Shown here one piece after another: positions 42,930 through 51,511 of a DNA stretch of 64,000 nt (positions are counted from its first letter, which is position 1; each line of letters opens with the position of its first letter). The stretch comes from Ramlibacter tataouinensis. Lineage in GTDB: Bacteria; Pseudomonadota; Gammaproteobacteria; Burkholderiales; Burkholderiaceae_C. The DNA lies in contig NZ_CP010951.1 of the NCBI RefSeq assembly GCF_001580455.1, positions 1,488,001 to 1,552,000 on the forward strand, written 5' to 3'. The position numbers were made by a program, and so were the translations under genes. The notes below the pieces were generated by a model, which ran no database searches, had not been told where the DNA came from, and worked only from the letters and a program-made list of their open reading frames with translations.

Positions 42930-44585
42930 CTAGTCCGCTTCCATCACGACCTTGCCGCCGAGTTCGCCCCACCCGTTGGCCTTGGCCAGGTAGCGCTCCT
43001 CGATGACGTTGCGCCTGATCTTCATGGTCGGCGTCAGGAATCCGTTGTCGATGGACCAGGGCTCCTTCACGACCACCAGGCTGGCCAGCTTCTCGTGGCT
43101 TTCGAGCGTGGCGTTCACTTCCTCCAGCAGGGCTTGGAGTTCGGCGCGCAGCGCCTCGCGCGCATCGGCGTTCTCGATTTCCTTCACGGCATCGGCTGCC
43201 AGCATCGCCAGCGCGAAGGGCTGGGGCTGGGTCGGCCCCGTCACGCACACGGCCTCGATCTTCGGATGGGTGAGCTTGTTCTCGATGGGTACCGGCGCGA
43301 CGTATTTGCCCTTGCTGGTCTTGAACAGTTCCTTCACCCGGCCCGTGATCTTCAGGCGCCCGAGTTCGTCCGTTTCACCACGGTCACCGGTCTTGAAGAA
43401 GCCGTCCGGCGTCAGGCTTTCGGCCGTGAGCTCCGGCTGCTTGTAGTAGCCCATCATCTGCGTCGGGCACTTGACCTGGATCTCGCCGTTGTCCGCGATG
43501 CGGCGCTCCACGCCGGGCAAGGGGGTGCCCACATAGCCCACCCGCACCTGGCCCGGGCGAGCGTAGTGCGAGTAGGCAAAGTCCTCCGTCATGGCATAGG
43601 CATCCAGCAGTTCCAGGCCGAGCTTGCGATACCACTCGATGATGTGCGCGGGCAGCGAGGCCGAGCCGGTGAAGGCCAGGCGGACCTCGGCCAGGCCGAG
43701 CTGCGCGAGGATGGCTTTCCTGGCCTGGTCCGAAAGGGGCGCGTTCGGCGGCACTTTGGCGCACACGCCGATGTAGAACTTGGTCCACAGCCGCGGCACC
43801 GAGATGAACACCGTGGGGCGCGCGCGCATCAGGTCCGCAACGAAGCTCTCCAGGGTGTCAGAGAAGTAGACCCGTAGTCCATGGAACAGCGAATTGGATT
43901 CCACGAACGAGCGCTCGGCGCCATGCGCCAGGGGCAGGTAGGACAGGAGGCGGTCGCTCGTGTTGAACCCGGCAAATTCGCCGGCCAAGCTCGCATAGAC
44001 CCTCATGGTGCCGAAGCTGTGCATGACGCCCTTGGGCCTGCCGGTGCTGCCCGACGTGTACATGATGGTGGCGAGCTGCGTGGGTGCAGGCAGGCTGACC
44101 TCCTGCAACGGCGGGTGGGCGGCGGCGATGGCGTCCCAATGCTGCGATTCGGGCATCGCCGGCGACATGGGCAGGGCGACCATGGTCATGTGCGAGGGGA
44201 TCACATGACGGATCTCGTTCCAGCCATCCGTCTTGCCGTCGAGTTTTCCGACGAACAGCACGCGGGCGTTGCAGTGCTCGAAGACGTACTGCGCGGTCTC
44301 GGCATTCAGCGTCGGGTAGAGCGGCACGGAGACGTGCCCAGCCATCCAGATGGCCAGGTCGGCCATGATCCAGTGCGCGCTGTTCTTGCCGAGGATCGCG
44401 ATATTGCTTTCCGGGGGCAGCTGCAGCGATTGCAGGTAGGCCGCCATGCTGCGGGCCTGCCTGCCGACTTCCTGCCAGGTGTAGTCGACGACCGAGCCGT
44501 CAGGGTAGGGCTGGGTGAAGTACACCGCGTCGGGCTGGGTCCGCTCCCAGCGCAGGAAGCGATCGACCAAGGTGTTGTCGTTCAT
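42930..44585 (-). CDS. AMP-forming acyl-CoA synthetase
   Basis: A 551-residue adenylate-forming ligase: P-loop MYTSGSTGRPKGVMHS, A5 DAYAMTEDFAYSHY, A7 FKTGDRGE and a C-terminal TPTMKIRRNVIEERY with the catalytic lysine in MKIRR. It activates a carboxylic acid to its CoA ester in the cytoplasm. It is separated from the SDR gene before it by only 21 bp and sits within an operon of beta-oxidation enzymes, so it likely makes the first CoA ester of that pathway. Substrate is probably a medium/long branched or cyclic carboxylate, which is inference. Confidence 0.9.
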   Translation of the reverse strand: MNDNTLVDRFLRWERTQPDAVYFTQPYPDGSVVDYTWQEVGRQARSMAAYLQSLQLPPESNIAILGKNSAHWIMADLAIWMAGHVSVPLYPTLNAETAQYVFEHCNARVLFVGKLDGKTDGWNEIRHVIPSHMTMVALPMSPAMPESQHWDAIAAAHPPLQEVSLPAPTQLATIMYTSGSTGRPKGVMHSFGTMRVYASLAGEFAGFNTSDRLLSYLPLAHGAERSFVESNSLFHGLRVYFSDTLESFVADLMRARPTVFISVPRLWTKFYIGVCAKVPPNAPLSDQARKAILAQLGLAEVRLAFTGSASLPAHIIEWYRKLGLELLDAYAMTEDFAYSHYARPGQVRVGYVGTPLPGVERRIADNGEIQVKCPTQMMGYYKQPELTAESLTPDGFFKTGDRGETDELGRLKITGRVKELFKTSKGKYVAPVPIENKLTHPKIEAVCVTGPTQPQPFALAMLAADAVKEIENADAREALRAELQALLEEVNATLESHEKLASLVVVKEPWSIDNGFLTPTMKIRRNVIEERYLAKANGWGELGGKVVMEAD

Positions 44586-44606
44586 CGATGTCTCCGTATT
44601 GATCTG

Positions 44607-45479
44607 TCAGATGTTCTTTTGCAGCAGCTCGGGCAGGGATTCCAAGTGGAACCCGTCGAAAGGCTTGCTGTTCCGGGGCGGCTGCAGCTTCCAGCCGCCG
44701 CGTGCGTTCGGGCCGCCGCCGTCGACGCGAATGCAGCTGCCCGTGATGAAGGCCGCTGCGGGCGAGAGCAGGTAGACGATCGCCGCGGACACTTCGGCCA
44801 CGGTGCCGTAGCGCTGCGCCGGGGTCTTTGCGGCGTAGCCGAGGATGCCGGCGACGGCATCGCCGGTGTAGTTGTCGAACCCGCTGGAGGCGATCAGGCC
44901 CGGCGCGACGCTGTTCACGCGCACGCCGGAGGCGGCCCACTCGCAGGCCGCGCTCTCGGTCAGCGAGTTCATGCCGGCGCGCGCTGCGCCCGAATGGGCC
45001 ATGCCGGGCAAGCCGTTCCACATATCCGCGGTGATGTTGACGATAACCCCGCCATGCTGCGCCATCCAGCGCTGGTAGACCTCGCGCATGAAGATGAAGC
45101 CGCCGACGAGGTTGCTGCGGACCACGGCCTCGAAGCCCTTGGTCGAGATGTCCTTCAGCGGCGAGTGAAACTGGCCGCCGGCGTTATTGACCAGTCCGTC
45201 GACGCGGCCACGGCTGGCCAGCACAGCCTCGACCGTGGCGGCCACCGCGGCCTCGTCGCGGATGTCGGCCAGGTGCGTGCTCGCCTGGCCGCCGCCGGCC
45301 TCGATCTCCGCCTGCACCCGAGCCAGCTTGTCGGGCTTGCGCCCGACCAGTGCGACGCGCGCGCCCAGGCTGGCCAGCTCGTGCGCGGTGCAGCGGCCGA
45401 TGCCGCTGCCGCCGCCGGTGACGATGATCACCTGCCCTTCAAACAGTCCGGGCCGAAAGATGGACCGATAGCTGTTCAT
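44607..45479 (-). CDS. SDR-family dehydrogenase/2,4-dienoyl-CoA reductase-like
   Basis: A 290-residue SDR starting MNSYRSIFRPGLFEGQ. The Rossmann motif TGGGSGIG, NNAGGQFHSPL, and GGGPNARGGW near the end resemble peroxisomal 2,4-dienoyl-CoA reductase/trans-2-enoyl-CoA reductase-type SDRs. The usual catalytic Tyr-x3-Lys is not found: the corresponding place reads HSGAARAGMNSL, and the Ser region reads NITADMW, as in dienoyl-CoA reductases where Tyr is replaced. It would reduce a dienoyl- or enoyl-CoA with NADPH. It sits between an acyl-CoA dehydrogenase gene and the ligase gene. Confidence 0.85.
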   Translation of the reverse strand: MNSYRSIFRPGLFEGQVIIVTGGGSGIGRCTAHELASLGARVALVGRKPDKLARVQAEIEAGGGQASTHLADIRDEAAVAATVEAVLASRGRVDGLVNNAGGQFHSPLKDISTKGFEAVVRSNLVGGFIFMREVYQRWMAQHGGVIVNITADMWNGLPGMAHSGAARAGMNSLTESAACEWAASGVRVNSVAPGLIASSGFDNYTGDAVAGILGYAAKTPAQRYGTVAEVSAAIVYLLSPAAAFITGSCIRVDGGGPNARGGWKLQPPRNSKPFDGFHLESLPELLQKNI

Positions 45480-45514
45480 GCGTTCTCGAACTGCTCGGAG
45501 ACTATCTGGCGAAC

Positions 45515-46633
45515 TCAGGCGCAAGCGGCTTCGTGCCGCTCGCTGCTGCCCAGCAACAGCTCCGCGACGACGGCGCGCTTGAAATAGTGGCCGACGAGGT
45601 ACTCCTCGGTCATGCCGATGCCCCCGTGCAACTGGATCGCCTGGCCGCAGACCGTCTTCGCGGCGCGGCCGATCAGGGTCTTGGCGGCGGACAGCGTGGC
45701 TTGCCGTGTCGCGGCGTCGTCATTCAGGACCGACGCCAAGGCGGCGTACAGCATGGAACGGGCAAGCTCCATCTCTGCCGCCATGTCCGCGAGGCGATGC
45801 TGCAGCGCCTGGAAGCTCCCGATCGCCACCCCGAATTGCTTGCGCGTGTTGAGGTAGAGCGCAGTCACTTCGATCGCCTTCTCCATCGCGCCGACCAGTT
45901 CAGCGCACAGGGCGACCGTGCCGTGCGCCAGGCCCGTGCGCAACGCTTCCAGGCCCTGGCCCGCCGAGCCCAGCACCTTGTCGGCCGTCACCTTGACGCC
46001 GTCGAACACCAGGTCCTCGGCCCAGGTGCCGTCGTGCAGCGGCAGCGTGTGGCGCTGCAGGCCCGGGCTGTTTGCACCCACCAGGAACAGGGTGATCTCA
46101 TCCTCCGCCGCCCCGGCCATGCGCGCCGAGACGATGAACTCGTGGGCCTGGCCGGCGCCGAGCACCAGGGACTTGCGCCCTTGCAAGACGTAGCCGATGT
46201 CGCTGCGCTGCGCGATCGTCGCCACCGGCAGCGGCATGCCGCGGGAGGCCGGCTCGCTGTAGGCGAGCGCGATGCGGCGCGAACCGTCCGCCAGCACTTG
46301 CAGCAGGCGATCTTTCTGTGCCGCCGTGCCGCCGGCCATCACGGTCTGTGCGGCCAGGACCGCGCAGCCGAGGTAAGGCTCGACAACGAGTCCGCGGCCG
46401 AACTCGTGCGCGATGAGGGCCGTTTCGACGATGGAGCCGCCCAGGCCGCCCCACTCTTCCGGCAACGCTGCCGCCAGCCAACCGTTCTCGGCGAAGGTGC
46501 CCCAGTGGGCGGTGCTGCCGCCCTGCCCTTGTTTGACGATCGCGGCGCGCGCCTCGAAGGCATAGGCCTTGTCGATGAAGCGGCGCACGCTGTCCTGCAG
46601 CAGCTGCTGTTCCGAATTGAGATTGAAGTCCAC
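45515..46633 (-). CDS. Acyl-CoA dehydrogenase, possible subunit of a heteromeric enzyme
   Basis: A 372-residue acyl-CoA dehydrogenase: the FAD-binding region YSEPASRGMPLP, and RKQFGVAIGSFQALQHRLADM and IQLHGGIGMTEEY are typical. At the position of the catalytic Glu of many members (YEGT) this protein has LLGS, so the base is elsewhere or missing. It is 38 bp from another acyl-CoA dehydrogenase gene that also lacks that Glu. Adjacent dissimilar genes of this kind form alpha2beta2 enzymes in bacterial steroid side-chain degradation (ChsE/Scd1AB type); I infer the same here. Confidence 0.88.
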   Translation of the reverse strand: MDFNLNSEQQLLQDSVRRFIDKAYAFEARAAIVKQGQGGSTAHWGTFAENGWLAAALPEEWGGLGGSIVETALIAHEFGRGLVVEPYLGCAVLAAQTVMAGGTAAQKDRLLQVLADGSRRIALAYSEPASRGMPLPVATIAQRSDIGYVLQGRKSLVLGAGQAHEFIVSARMAGAAEDEITLFLVGANSPGLQRHTLPLHDGTWAEDLVFDGVKVTADKVLGSAGQGLEALRTGLAHGTVALCAELVGAMEKAIEVTALYLNTRKQFGVAIGSFQALQHRLADMAAEMELARSMLYAALASVLNDDAATRQATLSAAKTLIGRAAKTVCGQAIQLHGGIGMTEEYLVGHYFKRAVVAELLLGSSERHEAACA

Positions 46634-46671
46634 GCTTCTGGTCCTGCGTATTCAGTGATTCGAGAAGGGCG

Positions 46672-47871
46672 TCACGCCCTGAACAGGAGCGAGGAAATGA
46701 TCCCGCGCTGCACTTCGCTCGTGCCGCCATAGATGGTCGACGCGCGGCGGAAGAACATTTCGGCCGCGATGCCGTCCGGCAGGCCGGACGGTGTCGGCGG
46801 GCGCTGGGCTGCCGGGTCGTTGTGCGGCGCGGCATAGGTCACCGCGCCGTGGTCACCGAGGCAGTCGACCAGAAACTCGGTCATCTGCTGCTGCAGCTCG
46901 GTGCCGCGGATCTTCAGCATCGAACCGAGCGCATGGGCCGCGGGGTTGTGGTCCTGCTCCATCGCGGCGACGCGCTGCGTCATCCAGCCGATGGCCTGCA
47001 CCTGCGCCTTGAAGCGCGCGACCTTGAGCTTGAACTCGGGCCGTTCGCCCAACCGCTCGCCGTCCACCTGCTGCGTCTCGCCCAGCTGCGCCAGCTGGCG
47101 CAGGTAGCGCTGCAGCATCGGGAACTCGGCGGTGCTGGCGTGTTCGTTGTTCAGCAGAAACTTGGTGATGCTCCAGCCGCCGCCCTCGCTGCCGATCAGG
47201 TTGGCCACCGGCACCCGCACGTCGTCGAAGAAGACTTCGTTCAAGTGGTGCGCATCGTCGATGCTGCGGATCGGGCGCACGGTGACGCCCGGGGTCTTCA
47301 TATCGACCAACAGAAAGCTGATGCCGGCCTGTTTCTTCACGGTGGGGTCGGTGCGCACCAGCAGGAAGATCCAGTCGGACAGGTGCGCATAGGTCGTCCA
47401 GATCTTCTGGCCGTTGACGACGTAGTGATCCCCATCGCGTTCGGCGCGCGTGCGCAGCGACGCCAGGTCAGAACCTGAACCGGGCTCGGAGAAGCCCTGG
47501 CACCACAGGCGTTCGCCGTTGAAGATGGGCGGCATGTGCTCGGCCAACTGCTCGGGCGTAGCGAACTGGTTCATCACCGGACCGAGCAGCTTCTGCGCAA
47601 ACGTGTCCAGGGGCGGCGTGCCGGCGGCCGTGCACTCCTCATCGAACACGAGGATCTGGGCCACCGACCAGCCGGTGCCGCCATGCTGCTTGGCCCAGTA
47701 CGGTGCCGCCCAGCCGCGCTTGTTCAGTGCCTGCTGAAAGGCCACGAATTCCTCGCGCGAAGAGCGCAAGCCCCGCGGCCGTGCGGCAAACTCCGCGGGC
47801 ACATGGGCCTGCAGGAACTGCCGCACTTCCTGGCGGAAGGCCTCCAGGCCGGGATCAGGAAGAAAGTCCAT
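46672..47871 (-). CDS. Acyl-CoA dehydrogenase, partner of the adjacent gene
   Basis: A 399-residue acyl-CoA dehydrogenase with FSEPGSGSDLASLRTRAERD, the family FAD/substrate segment, and NGQKIWTTYAHLSDW. The C-terminal loop is STIYGGTSEVQRG, so Gly382 replaces the usual catalytic Glu. It belongs to the long FadE-like group. Paired with the adjacent gene it likely forms a heteromeric dehydrogenase introducing an alpha,beta double bond into an acyl-CoA. The start at 47871 is chosen at ATG before DFLPDPGLEAF; a long upstream open frame is antisense. Confidence 0.88.
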   Translation of the reverse strand: MDFLPDPGLEAFRQEVRQFLQAHVPAEFAARPRGLRSSREEFVAFQQALNKRGWAAPYWAKQHGGTGWSVAQILVFDEECTAAGTPPLDTFAQKLLGPVMNQFATPEQLAEHMPPIFNGERLWCQGFSEPGSGSDLASLRTRAERDGDHYVVNGQKIWTTYAHLSDWIFLLVRTDPTVKKQAGISFLLVDMKTPGVTVRPIRSIDDAHHLNEVFFDDVRVPVANLIGSEGGGWSITKFLLNNEHASTAEFPMLQRYLRQLAQLGETQQVDGERLGERPEFKLKVARFKAQVQAIGWMTQRVAAMEQDHNPAAHALGSMLKIRGTELQQQMTEFLVDCLGDHGAVTYAAPHNDPAAQRPPTPSGLPDGIAAEMFFRRASTIYGGTSEVQRGIISSLLFRA

Positions 47872-47896
47872 TTCGAAATAATTCCGGGATGACCGA

Positions 47897-49078
47897 TCAG
47901 TTGCGGTACATGGTGACCACGCAGGCGCCGCCGATACCGACGTTGTGCTGCAGCGCGATGCGCGCGCCTTCCACCTGGCGCTGCTGCGCATGGCCGCGCA
48001 GCTGCTGAACCAGCTCGGTGCACTGCGCCAACCCGGTGGCGCCGATCGGATGGCCCTTGGACAAGAGCCCACCCGAGGGGTTGACGATGTAGCGGCCGCC
48101 ATAAGTGTTGTCGCCGTCATCGACGAACTTCTGCGCACCGCCTTCCGGGCACAGGCCCAGGGCTTCGTAGGTCAGCAACTCGTTGTGCGCGAAGCAGTCA
48201 TGCAGTTCGACGACGTCGAGGTCTTCGGGACCGATGCCGGCCGCCTCGTAGACCTTGTTCGCGGCCGCGCGCGACATGCCATAGCCGCAGACGTAGCGCA
48301 TGTCGCCGGACTGGAAGGACTCGGGGCCGTCGGTGGCCAGTGACTGGGCAGCAATCCATACACGCGTATCCAGGCCGTGCTTGCGCGCGTACTCCTCGCT
48401 GCACAGCACCGCGGCCGCAGCCCCGCAGGTCGGCGGGCACGCCATCAGGCGCGTCATGACGCCCGGCCACACCACCTGGTCGGCCATGACTTCCTCCGCC
48501 GTGACGACCTTCTTGAACACCGCCATCGGATTGTTGGCCGCGTGGCGGCTCGCTTTGGCGCGGATCTTCGCGAAGGTCGAAAGCGGCGTGCCGAAGCGCT
48601 TCATGTGCTCCATGCCGCCGCCGCCGAACAGGCGCAGCGCCATCGGCACGTCGGACTGGCCCATCAGGGTGTCGCATTGCTGGTCGAACAGCTCCAGCGG
48701 AGACGGCCGGTCGTGGAAGTTGACACCCAGGGCCCCGGGATTCATCTGCTCGAAGCCGAACGCCAGCACGATGTCCGCCTCGCCGCTGGCGATGGCCTGT
48801 CGCGCCAGATAGAGGGCCGTCGAGCCGCTGGAGCAGTTGTTGTTGACGTTGACGACCGGGATGCCGGTCATGCCCACGTCGTACAGCGCCCGCTGTCCGC
48901 TCGTGGAGTCGCCATAGATGTAGCTGGCATAGGCCTGCTGGATCGACTCGTACCCCACCTGGGCATCGGCCAACGCGAGCCGCACCGCCTTGGCACCCAT
49001 GACGGGGTAGGCTTCCGCGGCGCCCGGCTTCATGAAGGGAATCATGCCGACCCCGGCAACGACGATCTTGCGCGTCAT
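47897..49078 (-). CDS. SCPx-type thiolase (lipid-transfer protein family)
   Basis: A 393-residue thiolase (395 if the upstream ATG at 49084 is used; AAGGAG spacing favours 49078). Nucleophile Cys lies in VNNNCSSGSTALYLAR; VVELHDCFAHNELLTYEAL, NPSGGLLSKGHPIGATGLAQ and ALQHNVGIGGACVV complete the SCP2/SCPx thiolase pattern. SCPx thiolases cleave 3-oxoacyl-CoAs with 2-methyl branches, as in peroxisomal pristanic and bile-acid side-chain oxidation, and in actinobacterial steroid side-chain degradation. It sits in the middle of the beta-oxidation operon and supports a branched substrate. Confidence 0.88.
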   Translation of the reverse strand: MTRKIVVAGVGMIPFMKPGAAEAYPVMGAKAVRLALADAQVGYESIQQAYASYIYGDSTSGQRALYDVGMTGIPVVNVNNNCSSGSTALYLARQAIASGEADIVLAFGFEQMNPGALGVNFHDRPSPLELFDQQCDTLMGQSDVPMALRLFGGGGMEHMKRFGTPLSTFAKIRAKASRHAANNPMAVFKKVVTAEEVMADQVVWPGVMTRLMACPPTCGAAAAVLCSEEYARKHGLDTRVWIAAQSLATDGPESFQSGDMRYVCGYGMSRAAANKVYEAAGIGPEDLDVVELHDCFAHNELLTYEALGLCPEGGAQKFVDDGDNTYGGRYIVNPSGGLLSKGHPIGATGLAQCTELVQQLRGHAQQRQVEGARIALQHNVGIGGACVVTMYRN

Positions 49079-49104
49079 GTCCATGTCTCCTTGTGATGTG
49101 TGTG

Positions 49105-50250
49105 TCAGGCGAACGCGCCGATGCCGGTGAGTGCGCGCGAGATCATCAGCTTCTGGATCTCGGTCGTGCCGTCAGGCACCGGGATGACGATCGCCTCGCG
49201 CGCGTAGCGCTCGACGTTGAACTCCTTGGTCACTCCGTTGCCGCCGTGCAGCTGCACCGCATCGCGGCAGACCTTCACGGCCATCTCGGTCGCGTACCAC
49301 TTCGCCATGGACGACTGCACGTCGCAGCGGACGCCGGCGTCCATCATCGCGAAGGCGCGGAAACACATCAGGCGGGCGGCGTCGACCAGGGTCGCCATCT
49401 CGGCGATCTTTTCGGCAATGAGCTGGTGGCCCGCGATGGGCTTGCCGAACTGCCTGCGCTCCTGGGCATAGGCGATGGACTCCTGCAGCGACGCGCGCAT
49501 CAGGCCCACCGAAAGCATCCCGACGTTGGCACGTGCCTTCTCGAACAGGCGCAGGGTGTTCTTGAGCGCGGCGCCTTGCTCCCAGACGACGTTGCTCACG
49601 GGCACGCGCGTGTCGGAGAAGAATATCTGCGCCGTCGACTGCGAGTTCAGCGCGATCTTCTCAATGTTGCGCGACTCGTAGCCGTGCTCCTTGCGATCGA
49701 CCAGGACATGTGACAGCTCGTTCGGACCGGTCAGCACCGTGGCGATGAGGATGTCGGAGTAGTCGCCGTTGGTGATCCAGGTCTTCTCGCCGTTGATGAC
49801 GAAGTGATCGCCGTCACGCCGGGCCTGGGTTTTGATGTCGGCCACGTTCGAGCCCACGTCGGGCTCGCTGATGCAGAAGCCGCCGAAGGCGCGGCCCGCC
49901 AGGAAGTCCGGCAGGTAGCGGTCGCGGATCGCCGGCGCCTGCTCCGACAGCACGAGCGCGAAGCCCTTGTTGATCATCACGCACAGCGCGATGTCCACCG
50001 ACACGGTGCACAGCTCCTCGAACAGCATGGCCTCGGTGACGTACGACAGGCCCATGCCGCCGAACTTCTCGGGCAGCGAGGCGCCAGGCAAGCCGAACTC
50101 GGCGATGGCCTGCGTGATCTCGCGCATCTTCTCCTTGGGGATGTGCCGGTCGCGGTATTGGCGCGCGACAGGGCGGATCTCCGCTTCCAGGAACTTGCGG
50201 AAACTTTCGACTGCAAGACGCTGGTCTTCGGTGGGCGACTGGAAATTCAT
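49105..50250 (-). CDS. Acyl-CoA dehydrogenase with Asp at the catalytic-Glu position
   Basis: A 381-residue acyl-CoA dehydrogenase. FCISEPDVGSNVADIKTQAR, ERRQFGKPIAGHQLIAEK and QLHGGNGVTKEFNVER are standard. The catalytic loop reads VPDGTTEIQK, with D360 in place of the Glu of YEGTSEIQ. The base may be shortened or the enzyme may have a special substrate. Start ATG 50250 matches the family beginning MNFQSPTEDQRLAVESF. It lies between the two thiolase genes (spacers 26 and 16 bp). Confidence 0.88.
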   Translation of the reverse strand: MNFQSPTEDQRLAVESFRKFLEAEIRPVARQYRDRHIPKEKMREITQAIAEFGLPGASLPEKFGGMGLSYVTEAMLFEELCTVSVDIALCVMINKGFALVLSEQAPAIRDRYLPDFLAGRAFGGFCISEPDVGSNVADIKTQARRDGDHFVINGEKTWITNGDYSDILIATVLTGPNELSHVLVDRKEHGYESRNIEKIALNSQSTAQIFFSDTRVPVSNVVWEQGAALKNTLRLFEKARANVGMLSVGLMRASLQESIAYAQERRQFGKPIAGHQLIAEKIAEMATLVDAARLMCFRAFAMMDAGVRCDVQSSMAKWYATEMAVKVCRDAVQLHGGNGVTKEFNVERYAREAIVIPVPDGTTEIQKLMISRALTGIGAFA

Positions 50251-50266
50251 GACAGGACTTCCGTCA

Positions 50267-51508
50267 TCAGGCGCGAGTGAAGATGCCGATGTGCTCGGTC
50301 GCTTCCTCGACCCGCCACAGGCCACCGCCATTGCCCTGGATCGCAAAGCGGGCACCCTCCACCTGACGGGGTCCGCATTCGCCGCGCAGCTGGGACACCA
50401 GCTCGAACACCTGTCCGAGGCCGGTCGCGCCGATGGGATGACCCTTGGATTCCAGGCCGCCGGACGGGTTCACCGGGATCGAACCGCCGACCGTGGTCTC
50501 GCCGCGCTCGGCCAGGATGCCGCTCATGCCGGGTTCGCGCAGCCCCAGCGCTTCGAAGGCCAGCAGTTCGCCGATCGCGGTGGCGTCGTGCACTTCGGCC
50601 ACGTTGATTTCGCTCGGTGCGATGCCGGCCTGCTCGAAGGCCTGCTTGGCGGCCAGCCGCGTGCAGCCGTTCTCGTGGTCGTCTGCGGCACGGGCCGATG
50701 CCGAACGCATCACGCTGGCCATCACCTTCACGGCGCGGCTGCGGTCGAAGCCGTATTTCTTCAGCGCCGTCTCGGTGCACAGCACCATGGCGGCCGCGCC
50801 GTCGGAAATCGGCGAGCACATCGGCAGCGTCAAGGGATAGGTGATCGGCGGGGCGGCCAGGATCTCCTCGACGCTCATCGGCATGCGGTATTGCGAGCGC
50901 TCGTTGTGCACCGAATGGCCGTGGTTCTTGGATGCGACCGCGGCGACCTGGCGTTGCGTGATGCCAAAGCGGCTCATCAGGTTGCGCCCCAGCGCCGCAT
51001 ACACGTCCATGAAGGGGCTGTAGGGCTTGTCCGATTGCGAGCCTTCCGGCGGGACGATGTCCTTGCCCAGCTCCATCAGAAGGGCCTGGTTGTCTGCCGT
51101 GGTCTCGATGTCCCAGGCCGACTCGAAGCACGAGAACATCTTGGCCTTGTCCTTGGAATACATCTTCTCGGCGCCCACGGCCAGCACCACGTCGGCCGCG
51201 CCGGCGCGCAACTGGTTGACGGCCAGGTTGAAGCCCGAGCTGGAGGAAGCGCAGGCGCCTTCGAGGTTGTAGATCGGGATGCCGTCCAGGCCGAGCGGCA
51301 GCAGCGCGACGTGGCCTCGGATCATGTGCTGGCCGTCGAAGTGGCCTTGCGTGGTGTTGCCGAAGAAGGCGGCCTGCACGCGCTTGCGGTCGCAGCCGGC
51401 GTCCTTGAGCGCGTCTTCCACCGCCCAGGCGGTGAGCTGCTTGACGCTCTTGTCCATGTGACGGCCGAAGGGCGTCATGCCGGCGCCGATGATGTAGATG
51501 TTTTCCAT
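50267..51508 (-). CDS. Thiolase-fold acetyl-CoA acetyltransferase
   Basis: A 413-residue thiolase-superfamily protein. Nucleophile Cys in YNLEGACASSSSGFN, EVHDATAIGELLAFEAL and NPSGGLESKGHPIGATGLGQ are present. The C-terminal active-site Cys of classical thiolases is not seen: the place reads AIQGNGGGLWRVEEATEHIG. Loss of that Cys is known for thiolase-like lyases such as Ltp2 (which also need a DUF35 partner, not seen here). It may cleave a branched acyl-CoA or act as a condensing/retro-aldol enzyme. The gene starts 3 bp from the enoyl-CoA hydratase stop. Confidence 0.87.
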   Translation of the reverse strand: MENIYIIGAGMTPFGRHMDKSVKQLTAWAVEDALKDAGCDRKRVQAAFFGNTTQGHFDGQHMIRGHVALLPLGLDGIPIYNLEGACASSSSGFNLAVNQLRAGAADVVLAVGAEKMYSKDKAKMFSCFESAWDIETTADNQALLMELGKDIVPPEGSQSDKPYSPFMDVYAALGRNLMSRFGITQRQVAAVASKNHGHSVHNERSQYRMPMSVEEILAAPPITYPLTLPMCSPISDGAAAMVLCTETALKKYGFDRSRAVKVMASVMRSASARAADDHENGCTRLAAKQAFEQAGIAPSEINVAEVHDATAIGELLAFEALGLREPGMSGILAERGETTVGGSIPVNPSGGLESKGHPIGATGLGQVFELVSQLRGECGPRQVEGARFAIQGNGGGLWRVEEATEHIGIFTRA

Positions 51509-51511
51509 ATA

